Notes under the pieces: model-generated
Seen by the model: only the letters and a program-made list of their open reading frames with translations
The model's database searches: none
Told to the model about the DNA's origin: nothing
Assembly: GCF_937997595.1 (NCBI RefSeq)
Contig: NZ_CALKTS010000230.1
Coordinates: 1 to 10,400 of the forward strand
DNA: 10,400 nt
DNA from: an uncultured Campylobacter sp.
Lineage (GTDB): Bacteria; Campylobacterota; Campylobacteria; Campylobacterales; Campylobacteraceae
Direction of reading: 5' to 3'
Position numbers and translations under genes: made by a program
Shown: in pieces, positions 1 to 6,302 of the stretch
How the letters are laid out: every line of letters starts with the position of its first letter
How positions within the stretch are numbered: position 1 is the stretch's first letter

Positions 1-1376
1 CTCAAAGTTTGAGTAGTCGCGGCTTGCGCGCTCGCTACTTGGCTTGAAGTTTGGATTGCCGTAGGTTTCCCACTTGTTTCTTGAGTTTGGGCGGCTACGA
101 GTTGCAAATTTGCGATTCGAACGTCTGAAGTTTGAACCGCTGCGGATTGCGCATCTACGTCTTGGGCGCTTAAATTTTGTTGCTCGGCTATGGACTGCTT
201 GGTCGCGACATGCTCTAACATGGGTTGCGCGGTTGTGGCTTGAGCCTCTGCTGGTTGTGTCGCTGCTTGGGCGTCGGATACTAGGTCGTTTGAAATTTTA
301 TCGTTGTTCGCCGTCGCTTCATTATCGGCTTTAAGATCGTCTGAAATTTCATCTCTGTGCGCCTCGACGCCGTATGTGGCAAGAAAATCCTCATCGCTTT
401 GGACGTTAAAATTTTCGTCGTTATAAATCTTCGCGCCGCGCGCCTGAGGTTCCTCGCCGTCCAAAATTTTATCGCTCACAGCCTCTCCGCTGTGGATATT
501 TTGGCTGGGCGAGGCTTCTGCGCCATTTGGAATTCCGTCGCTTAAAATTTCATTCGCCGCGCCGCGCCTTGCCTCGCAGGCAAGAGCTCCGCTGCTTTGA
601 GGATAGTTTGAAATTTCGTTGCCCAAAATCTCATCATTTTGCGATCTGCCGTTTAAAATTTCAGCGGCGAAGCTTTGCGAGCTTGAAATTTCGCCGTTAT
701 CTAAAATTCCGTCGTCATTTAAAATTTTATCGCTGCTTGAAATTTCGCCTCTTAAAATTTCACTGCCGCTCGGAATTCTGTCGCTGTTTGAAATGTCGTC
801 GCGCTCGCCGAAATTTTCCGCGCCGCCCTCCTTGAGCTGCCTATTTAGCGCGGCTAGCATTCGCACGCTGCGCGGCGAGCTCTCGTGTAGCGCAAGCAGT
901 ACCGCCGCCTCGTCCGCGCGCAGCCCACAGCCTAAAAGCGCGGACGCGCTTAGATATTTTTTGATCAGCTTTTGCGCCGCAGCGTCGCTCAGCGCGGCTT
1001 TGTATTTGGGCGCGATCCTGCCCGGCTCGCTTACGATTTTTGGGTTTACGAACTGCCACGAGCCGAAGCTCTCGTCGCATTTGCCGTGGATGAAAAATTT
1101 TTTGCCGCGCTTAAAGGCGCCGAAGTGCCAGCTTTTGGCGTTGAAGATCACGATTTTAATCTCGCGCTCCCAGCTGAGGCAGTGCGCTGTGACGATGAGC
1201 ATCGAGCCGCGCCTGTGCTGGAAAAGGCACTCGACCTCCGCCGTGCTCTCGCCCGCGCAGGGCGCGTCCCCCACGCTCAGATCGTCGAAGCTTTTGGGCA
1301 GAAGCAGCGCCAGATCCAAAAGCGTCGTAATGCCCGCCTTTTGCAGCGTCGCCGCGTCTTTTGCTTCAAAAATCAA
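1..1376 (-). CDS. recG: ATP-dependent DNA helicase RecG, N-terminal part with giant low-complexity insertion (truncated by window edge)
   Basis: RecG remodels stalled replication forks and branched DNA. The open frame runs 458 codons without a stop from 1376 to the left edge, so the helicase motor is outside the window. Residues 1-33 resemble the RecG N-terminal helical region (GITTLLDLALLLPKSFDDL). Residues 45-127 resemble its wedge/OB domain (VIFNAKSWHFGAFKRGKKFF, then NPKIV and GRIAPKYK). Residues 134-177 resemble the linker before the motor (LLALHESS). From about residue 186 to the edge (at least 270 residues) the sequence is low complexity: I-rich six-residue repeats at 195-285, then an Ala/Gln-rich stretch at 368-458. 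I chose TTG at 1376 because AAAGGA lies 6 nt upstream and a TGA just upstream closes the frame; the nearby ATG at 1383 meets TGA after five codons. The family assignment is from remembered conservation and is fairly strong. Why the insertion exists is unknown. Confidence 0.82.
   Translation of the reverse strand, partial: MIFEAKDAATLQKAGITTLLDLALLLPKSFDDLSVGDAPCAGESTAEVECLFQHRRGSMLIVTAHCLSWEREIKIVIFNAKSWHFGAFKRGKKFFIHGKCDESFGSWQFVNPKIVSEPGRIAPKYKAALSDAAAQKLIKKYLSASALLGCGLRADEAAVLLALHESSPRSVRMLAALNRQLKEGGAENFGERDDISNSDRIPSGSEILRGEISSSDKILNDDGILDNGEISSSQSFAAEILNGRSQNDEILGNEISNYPQSSGALACEARRGAANEILSDGIPNGAEASPSQNIHSGEAVSDKILDGEEPQARGAKIYNDENFNVQSDEDFLATYGVEAHRDEISDDLKADNEATANNDKISNDLVSDAQAATQPAEAQATTAQPMLEHVATKQSIAEQQNLSAQDVDAQSAAVQTSDVRIANLQLVAAQTQETSGKPTAIQTSSQVASAQAATTQTL
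522..794 (-). repeat. In-frame six-residue repeats inside RecG insertion
   Basis: This part of the RecG insertion (residues about 195-285) repeats a loose six-residue unit, roughly [E/K/G]-I-[L/S]-x-x-x. Isoleucines recur every 5-6 residues, for example SEILRGEISSSDKILNDDGI. At DNA level each unit is a GAAATTT(TA) word. Centres on the plus strand lie near 547, 613, 658, 688, 706 (variant), 724, 742, 757 and 793 (variant). Every spacing is a multiple of 3, with three successive gaps of 18 bp. In this phase the motif reads Glu-Ile-Leu or Glu-Ile-Ser and avoids the TAA that other phases would create. Confidence 0.75.
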
Positions 1377-1385
1377 TTTTCATCC

Positions 1386-1997
1386 TTTAAATTTGATAGG
1401 CGTTAAGCCCTCGCGCTGTGAAATTTTACGCGTTGAAGCGAAATCACCCGCCTAAATTTGATCGAAATTTTACGCGCCGCATCGAACGCTTGCTTAAATT
1501 TGCTCGAGATTTCGTTATTGCGGCAAATTTACTCGCCTGCTGCGCCTGTAAATTTTACCCGCCTTGCGTGTGTTTTGTTTGGCGGCTGTATCTTTGCGGA
1601 GTGCGCCGGGTTTTAAAAACAGAGCGCGAGCGCTTGAAATTTCACGACGCGATTTGCGAACCGTATGATCCGAAAGATATGCACGCGCGCATCATCTTTT
1701 AAATTTCACTACGCGGCTTGCAAACGGCTTGTGAAATCGAGCTCTTATTTTTGCGCGCTGAAATTTTACCGAGCCGCGCACGGCGCCTTTAAATTTAGCC
1801 GCTTTTGTAAGGCTCGCAAATTTGGCCGCTTTTGCAAAGCCCGTAAATTTTAACGCGATGTAAGCGCGGTTTTAAATTTAAACGCACAAGCCGTCCGCAA
1901 ACGGAGCGCAAAAGTAAAATTTAGCGCCGTTCGCGCCGCTTTATAAATTTAAAATTTACCCATTTATGCCGATCACGGAGATACGCGCCGCGACGAG
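1386..1997. repeat. Gene-free spacer with quasi-periodic AAATTT array
   Basis: No convincing gene lies between recG and the M16 gene; the small plus-strand frames here have no family features. The spacer holds 17 AAATTT words by hand count, often as GAAATTTTA, with G+C-rich filler between. Centres fall at 1391, 1423, 1456, 1467, 1498, 1527, 1552, 1639, 1703, 1763, 1793, 1820, 1847, 1876, 1919, 1947 and 1954. Most gaps are 25-33 bp and the larger ones (60, 64, 87) are near multiples of 29-32. For a random sequence near 46% G+C about 0.2 would be expected. I see no tRNA, CRISPR or clear terminator. Confidence 0.7.
1798..1850. repeat. Imperfect tandem direct repeat, 27-bp period
   Basis: Two 26-bp units (1798-1823 and 1825-1850) begin GCCGCTTTTG, end AAATTT and match at 22 of 26 positions, with one G between them. 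All four differences are transitions. It is the clearest case in the spacer where a whole unit, not just the AAATTT core, has been duplicated. Confidence 0.75.
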
Positions 1998-3257
1998 CTA
2001 AATTCTAAGCCCCTTTTTCGCGGCGGTCTCGTCGCAAATGACGGAAAAGCTTAGGTTCATGATCTCGTCGTGCGACTTGATGAAATCGTTGAGCGCTCCT
2101 AGTTTTAGCGCCTCGATGCGCTTTAAATTTCGCTCGAACTCGCCGAATGCGTAGCCCTTGTAATACTCGCTCTGCGCGATCGCCGCGCGCTTAAACATCG
2201 TCTCTTTTTGCAGCACGGCGCTTCCGATCAGGAATTTTTTGGCGCTTTTCAGCTCCGCTTCGCTCACGCCCGAGGCGATAAACTTCGCGATCTCCTCTTT
2301 TATGAGCGCAGCGGCGTTTTGTAAATTTTCGTTTTTAGTCTGCAGATAGCCCCAAAACTCGCGGCGGCTAAGCTCGAAATCGCCGCGCGCATAGACCGAA
2401 TACGCAAGCCCGTGTTTGACGCGGATGCGCTCCATCAGCCTGCTGCCGAAACCGCTGCTTCCGAGCACGAAAAGCGTGGTGTTTGCGATGAACTCCTGCT
2501 CCTTTGGCAGCGTAAAGGGCGCGCCGAAGTAGATGTATGCCTGCTGCGTCTGCTCCTTTTGGATCTTTATCTTTTTCGCATCGCTCGGCGTGAAAAACGG
2601 CAGTTCGCACTTTTTGCCGCTTGAAAAGAGACTTAAAATTTCTGCGATTTTCGGATTTTTGTCGCTCATGTCGCCGCATAAAACGACGTACAAATTCTCC
2701 AAACTCAGCGAGGCGAAAAACTCCCGCACGTCCTTCATAGTGATCCGCTCTATGCTCGCCTCGTCGCCTATGAGCGGCCGCTCGAGCCTCGTGCGCGGAT
2801 ACAGAAGCGCTTTTAGGTTGCACGTCGCGATGTAATCAAACTCGCTTTTTAGCACGGCGATCTCGCCTATGGTTTGCATTTTTAGTTTTTCCAGCACCGA
2901 GGGCGTTAAATTGGGCTTCTTAAGCAGCTCTCGCAGCATGTCTAGGCCGAAATCGAAATGCTCTTTTAGGCAGTTTAGCTGGATGCCGAAGGTTTCAAAA
3001 TTGCTCGCGGCGCTGATCTCGACCGCGCGGATATCGAGCTTGCGGTGAAATTCGCTCACTCCCAGCGTCTTTGAGCCCTCGCCCAAAACGCCCGCGCAGA
3101 TGCGCGCAAGACCCAGGGTCTTCTCGCTCACCGCACCGCTTGCTTTAAAAATTAGCTTGAAGCTCGCCACCGGCAGCGAATCGTCGAACTGATACAAAAA
3201 GTCGATTTTAGCGCTCTTGCCGCCTTTGGTTTTAAGTGAAATCTCTTTTTTTTCCAT
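1998..3257 (-). CDS. M16 (insulinase/pitrilysin-type) protease homologue lacking the HxxEH zinc motif
   Basis: The 419-residue protein has the two-domain M16 layout: an N-terminal half around residues 1-200 and a C-terminal half around 225-410. The C-terminal half keeps the conserved Arg/Tyr pair in GFGSRLMERIRVKHGLAYS (R279 and Y286), which in M16 enzymes helps bind substrate. Where catalytic members have GLAHxxEH, this protein reads GLARICAG at residues 49-56, so both zinc histidines and the catalytic glutamate are absent. It is therefore probably a non-catalytic M16 subunit that needs a partner, or a protein with another role. There is no signal peptide, so it is likely cytoplasmic. The start is ATG at 3257 with AAAGGA about 6 nt upstream; the stop is TAG. 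It is transcribed toward recG but separated from it by 0.6 kb. Related campylobacter proteins are usually annotated as M16 family peptidases. Confidence 0.85.
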   Translation of the reverse strand: MEKKEISLKTKGGKSAKIDFLYQFDDSLPVASFKLIFKASGAVSEKTLGLARICAGVLGEGSKTLGVSEFHRKLDIRAVEISAASNFETFGIQLNCLKEHFDFGLDMLRELLKKPNLTPSVLEKLKMQTIGEIAVLKSEFDYIATCNLKALLYPRTRLERPLIGDEASIERITMKDVREFFASLSLENLYVVLCGDMSDKNPKIAEILSLFSSGKKCELPFFTPSDAKKIKIQKEQTQQAYIYFGAPFTLPKEQEFIANTTLFVLGSSGFGSRLMERIRVKHGLAYSVYARGDFELSRREFWGYLQTKNENLQNAAALIKEEIAKFIASGVSEAELKSAKKFLIGSAVLQKETMFKRAAIAQSEYYKGYAFGEFERNLKRIEALKLGALNDFIKSHDEIMNLSFSVICDETAAKKGLRI

Positions 3258-3958
3258 CGTTTTCCTTTATAAAATTTTTAAATTTCATCGCTCTTACAGG
3301 CGCGGTTTTAAAATTTTGACGCAGCCAAGTCGTTTTTGAAATTTGCGCCGGGCCTGCTTTTAAAATTTCGCTAAAACGAGTTTTCAAAATTTTCTTCAAA
3401 CTCGCTTCTAAAATTTCGCGCTAGGGCAGTTTTTCCCGTCCTGCTTTAAAATTTTAAATTTAATCGCGCCGTACGTTTTGTAAAATTTCAGCGCCCCAAA
3501 CGGCTCCCCGCCGCAATGCATTCTAGCTACGAGGCGAAATTGTCACAGCGCATTTGCGGCACAAAACGAAATATCCGCGCCTAAACGGGGGCGCATGCTG
3601 CTGCTACCAAACACACAGCTCTGCGGCGTATCGAAACTGTAATATGTTTTGTCGCCGCAAATACGGCAAGCGCCTTCACAAAATCGTCTCGGGCGCCGTC
3701 TCTGCCGCGTTAATCTTGCAGCGTAGAATTTCGCGTCCAAAAAATTTTAAGGCGAAATTTCGCAGCGAAATGAAATTTTACCGTGCAAATTCCGCTTGCG
3801 CATGTAAATTTAAACCCGTACCCATATCAAAATTTTAAATTCCGTTGCAAAATTCCACGATCGCAAAAATTCGCCATCTGTTTTTAAGACAAATTCTACC
3901 GCTAAATTTTAGCCGCAAGCGAATAAATTTCCCGCCGCAAACGCGCAAAAGCCCGTAC
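3258..3958. other. Gene-free spacer with AAATTT arrays flanking a motif-free island
   Basis: No supported gene is present. AAATTT occurs 17 times by hand count, in two blocks (3271-3488 and 3740-3930). In the first block four centres at 3341, 3365, 3389 and 3413 are exactly 24 bp apart, each word preceded by a T-rich stretch (TTTT or TTCT plus one base). One hairpin is visible: CGAGTTT at 3377-3383 pairs with AAACTCG at 3398-3404. The central part, about 3490-3725, has no AAATTT and holds an inverted repeat listed separately. A 65-residue minus-strand frame at 3543-3740 has no ribosome site or recognisable family and is not called. Confidence 0.6.
3551..3664. repeat. Imperfect inverted repeat, possible structured RNA or small-element remnant
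   Basis: The arm at 3551-3574 (ATTTGCGGC, ACAAAAC, ATAT) pairs with the arm at 3641-3664 over about 20 bp, with a 1-nt and a 3-nt bulge. The 66-nt interior has a further GCGCC/GGCGC stem (3577-3581 with 3590-3594, 8-nt loop) and a possible GCTG/CAGC stem. The fold resembles a branched RNA. I match it to no known riboswitch, tRNA, SRP or 6S RNA, and the transcribed strand cannot be decided. On the minus strand it lies about 300 nt upstream of the M16 gene. Confidence 0.4.
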
Positions 3959-5008
3959 CTAAGCGTAAGTCTCCAAAATATCGTAGTTGGTGTTGCGCTT
4001 GGCGGGTATTTCGTCCACGTCGCGGATCAGCGCTATCATCTCGTCCTTGCTCATCCGAAAGCTCGCGCCCGCCGCCTTTACGACGTTTTCCTCCATCATC
4101 GTGCTTCCCAGATCGTTCGCGCCGAATTTCAGTGCCAGCTGCCCGATGTAGCTACCCTGCGTGACCCAGCTGCTTTGGATGTTTTTGAAATTATCCAGAA
4201 ATAGCCGCGAGACGGCGAGCAGGCGCAGGTAGCGGTTCGGGCTTTGCTTTTTGATCTTGGGATGCTCGCGCAAAAGGCGGGTGTTCTGCCCCTGAAAGCT
4301 CCATAAAATGAACGCTCGAAAGCCGCCCGTGCGGTCTTGCAGCTCGCGGATTTTATCCCAGTGCTCTACGATCTCGCGCGTGCTCTCAAGCGTGCCGAAC
4401 ATCATCGTGGCGGTCGTTTTCATACCGATGCCGTGCGCCTCCTCGTGCACTCTAAGCCACGTGGCGCTGTCGCTTTTACGCGGCGCTACGAGGTCTCGCA
4501 CGCGGTCGCTTAAAATTTCGGCTCCGGCTCCGGGCATCGAGTAGAGCCCCTTGGCTTGCAGTCTGCGAAGCACTTCGAGCGTGCTGATGCCGCTAAGGCG
4601 CGCGATATAATCGATCTCGATCGCCGAGAAGCCGTGGATCGTGATGCTCGGGTAATTTTTGCGGATGAACTCCACGAGATCCTCGTACCATTCGATTTTT
4701 AGCTTCGGATGAACGCCGCCTTGAAATAAAATTTGCGTACCGCCCACAGCGATGAGCTCCTCGATCTTTTCGCTAATCTGCTCAAAGCTTAGCACGTAGG
4801 CGTCCGCGTCGCTTGCGTGGCGATAAAATGCGCAAAATTTGCAATCTACCATACAGGCGTTGGTGTAGTTTATGTTTCGATCGATGATGAAGGTCGTGAC
4901 GCGATCCGGGTGTAGCTCGCGCTTGCGCACAAACGCCGCGCGCCCAAGCTCGTTTAGATCGGCGTGCTCAATTAAATTTAGGGCTTCATCTATACTTAGT
5001 CTTTTCAA
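3959..5008 (-). CDS. mqnC: Dehypoxanthine futalosine cyclase (menaquinone biosynthesis, futalosine pathway)
   Basis: MqnC is a radical-SAM enzyme that cyclises dehypoxanthine futalosine to cyclic DHFL on the futalosine route to menaquinone, the respiratory quinone of campylobacters. The 349 residues carry the [4Fe-4S] motif CMVDCKFC (C52, C56, C59; the CX3CX2C spacing), preceded by INYTNAC. Further family landmarks are GGTQILFQGGVHP near residue 90-100, MPGAGAEIL, and the C-terminal GANDLGSTMMEENVV, which separates this CofH/MqnC/MqnE group from other radical-SAM proteins. Length is normal. The start is TTG at 5008 with GGAAGGA 5 nt upstream. That ribosome site overlaps the end of hepT, whose TAA at 5013-5011 falls in the spacer, so translational coupling to hepT is likely. 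It is the last gene of the operon. MqnE and CofH are relatives, but the sequence fits MqnC best. Confidence 0.9.
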   Translation of the reverse strand: MKRLSIDEALNLIEHADLNELGRAAFVRKRELHPDRVTTFIIDRNINYTNACMVDCKFCAFYRHASDADAYVLSFEQISEKIEELIAVGGTQILFQGGVHPKLKIEWYEDLVEFIRKNYPSITIHGFSAIEIDYIARLSGISTLEVLRRLQAKGLYSMPGAGAEILSDRVRDLVAPRKSDSATWLRVHEEAHGIGMKTTATMMFGTLESTREIVEHWDKIRELQDRTGGFRAFILWSFQGQNTRLLREHPKIKKQSPNRYLRLLAVSRLFLDNFKNIQSSWVTQGSYIGQLALKFGANDLGSTMMEENVVKAAGASFRMSKDEMIALIRDVDEIPAKRNTNYDILETYA

Positions 5009-5010
5009 AT

Positions 5011-5385
5011 TTATCCTTCCGATTTGCCTTTGCGATACGGCTTTAGTGCGCTGGTGATTTTTTGATTTAGCGTCGGCAGATAGTCCTTGATGGCTATCTC
5101 TATCGGCTCAAAATTTAGCCGTTCGTATTCGTGCGAAGCGATATTTCTAGTGGCGTTGATAGCTCTTATTTCATCTTTGCTAAAGATCGCCAAAGCCTGC
5201 AAATCGTTGCTTTCTTGCAGCCCTTTTAGAAGGGCGTGGATATTGATGAATTGCATCATTATCGCAGGCTGCAAAACGTCCTCATCGGCAGGCACAGGCA
5301 CTACGCCGCCCTCGCATTTTTTTAGGATGGATGAAATTTTATCAGATATCTTTTTTAATCGCTCGACGCTTGATTTTTCAAACAT
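5011..5385 (-). CDS. hepT: HepT-like HEPN (DUF86) toxin of an MntA-HepT type VII toxin-antitoxin module
   Basis: HepT toxins are HEPN-fold RNases that the MntA antitoxin silences by adding AMP to a tyrosine. The 124-residue protein is all-helical in appearance. It carries RNIASHEY at residues 80-87, an exact RX4HXY motif with R80 and H85 as predicted catalytic residues and Y87 as the predicted modification site. The following ERLNFEPIEIAIKDYLPTL has the DUF86 C-terminal shape. The start is ATG at 5385 with AAGGAG 6 nt upstream; the gene overlaps the end of mntA by 8 nt. Its stop lies 2 nt before the mqnC start. G+C of sampled lines is about 44%, against 57-63% in sampled mqnC lines, consistent with later acquisition. 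The motif looks intact, so an active toxin is plausible but unproven. Confidence 0.83.
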   Translation of the reverse strand: MFEKSSVERLKKISDKISSILKKCEGGVVPVPADEDVLQPAIMMQFINIHALLKGLQESNDLQALAIFSKDEIRAINATRNIASHEYERLNFEPIEIAIKDYLPTLNQKITSALKPYRKGKSEG

Positions 5386-5728
5386 AAATCGCTCCTTGCA
5401 GCAGCTTCATTTTTTCTTCGCGACTTAAAGAGGTAGTATCGCACAGATCGACATTTACATTAAATTTACTGGATAGCTTCTTTTTAAAATCGTCTAAAAA
5501 AACCAGCGCCGAAAAGGGGCTTCCTAGATTTTTTACCATTTTTGTCCCGTCGGTTTCGATCGCGATGTCGATGTCCGAAAACGCGTCGGCGCTATCTTTG
5601 GCGTAGCTGCCGAAAAGCCCTAGCTCGGTAACGCCAACTGCAAAAAGCCTCTTTTTTTGCGACGATAAAAATTTTAAAATTTCATCTTTGCTGTTGATCG
5701 TTTTTTTTGGTGCGGTTTTAGCGCTCAC
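5378..5728 (-). CDS. mntA: MntA-like minimal nucleotidyltransferase antitoxin
   Basis: MntA antitoxins transfer AMP to the HepT tyrosine and neutralise it. The 116-residue protein carries the nucleotidyltransferase signature GSX10DXD: G40-S41, ten residues, then D52-I-D54. A third acidic residue in NVDLCD (D94) fits the remaining metal ligand. The size suits the minimal nucleotidyltransferase family. The start is GTG at 5728 with AGAGG about 6 nt upstream, inside the end of the NfeD gene, and only 1 nt separates the NfeD stop from it. The antitoxin-before-toxin order and the 8-nt overlap with hepT are usual for this module. I see no promoter directly upstream, so it may depend on the qmcA promoter. 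Sampled lines average about 42-44% G+C. Confidence 0.83.
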   Translation of the reverse strand: MSAKTAPKKTINSKDEILKFLSSQKKRLFAVGVTELGLFGSYAKDSADAFSDIDIAIETDGTKMVKNLGSPFSALVFLDDFKKKLSSKFNVNVDLCDTTSLSREEKMKLLQGAIYV

Positions 5729-5729
5729 T

Positions 5730-6302
5730 CTACGCCTCTTTCGGATCTACGGGCGCTTCTTCTTTAGCGCCAGAGCTTTGCGCGCTTTTGCTTGCGGCGG
5801 CATTAGAATTTTTATCGTCGGTACTCGTGCTGTCGGCACCGCTTAAATTTGCGTCGCCGTTATTTAAATTTATCCCGTCTGCGCCGCTAGAATTTCGACT
5901 GCTATCTTTTTTAATCACGATCTGGCCGTTTTTTACGCCTAAAATTTCGACGCGGTCGCCCTCGTTAAGATCCGAAATTTCATCGCTTTTCCAAAACGTG
6001 CCTTTGAAATAGACCATGCCGTTTTTGACGGTGCCGGTGCCGCTTTCATCTAAAAAGTTATCCTTATGCTTCTCTTCTGGTTTGAAAAAGCGTGATTTTA
6101 GCGGCTTTTTAAATGCGATCAGAAGCACGAACGAAAGCACGAACGAAAGTAGAATTTGCACGTCCCAATCAAGATGAAAGCCGAAGCTCAAAAGCCCCGT
6201 GATGAAAAATCCGGCGCTGAAAAATATAAAGGTAAAATCCATCACCAAAAGCTCGACGATCGCTAAAATCACGCCGATTATGATAAAAATCAGCGCGTTC
6301 AT
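5730..6302 (-). CDS. NfeD-like membrane protein (partner of SPFH protein) with low-complexity C-terminal tail
   Basis: NfeD proteins are membrane-anchored OB-fold proteins usually encoded with an SPFH/stomatin-type partner and thought to act with it in membrane microdomains. In this 190-residue protein hydrophobic segments lie at about 3-20, 24-40 and 48-65. They are followed by an OB-like domain at about 84-131 (GTGTVKNGMVYFKGTFWKS and the acidic NEGDRVEILGVKNG). Residues 134-190 form an Asn/Ser/Ala/Asp-rich tail with repeats such as INLNNGDANLSGAD, presumably disordered and not part of the core family. The ATG at 6302 overlaps the TGA of the SPFH gene (ATGA), indicating coupling. The stop is TAG. 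A perfect 12-bp tandem duplication sits in the third membrane segment. Sampled G+C is near 43%. Confidence 0.87.
   Translation of the reverse strand: MNALIFIIIGVILAIVELLVMDFTFIFFSAGFFITGLLSFGFHLDWDVQILLSFVLSFVLLIAFKKPLKSRFFKPEEKHKDNFLDESGTGTVKNGMVYFKGTFWKSDEISDLNEGDRVEILGVKNGQIVIKKDSSRNSSGADGINLNNGDANLSGADSTSTDDKNSNAAASKSAQSSGAKEEAPVDPKEA
6125..6148. repeat. Perfect 12-bp tandem duplication within the NfeD gene
   Basis: The unit GCACGAACGAAA occurs twice with no gap and keeps the reading frame. On the coding strand it duplicates four residues of the third membrane segment, giving LSFVLSFVLL at about residues 52-61. It could change copy number by slippage without shifting the frame. Confidence 0.85.

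Noticed and set aside
1381..1383. ATG with a nearby AGGA as the start of recG
   Set aside because: This frame meets TGA after five codons; the long frame needs the TTG at 1376.
619..1455. A 278-codon plus-strand frame, and overlapping frames at 74-835 and 972-1406
   Set aside because: They lie opposite the RecG frame, are Ser/Leu/Ala- or Arg/Phe-rich without family features, and mirror its repeats.
3300..3490. CRISPR-like array because of the regular 24-bp spacing
   Set aside because: The repeated core is only about 6-10 bp with unequal filler, no true direct repeats of 20 bp or more, and no cas genes nearby.
3543..3740. A 65-residue minus-strand frame with several cysteines (CRICGDKTYYSF)
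   Set aside because: No ribosome site, no recognised family, and it coincides with the inverted repeat, whose pairing explains part of its sequence.
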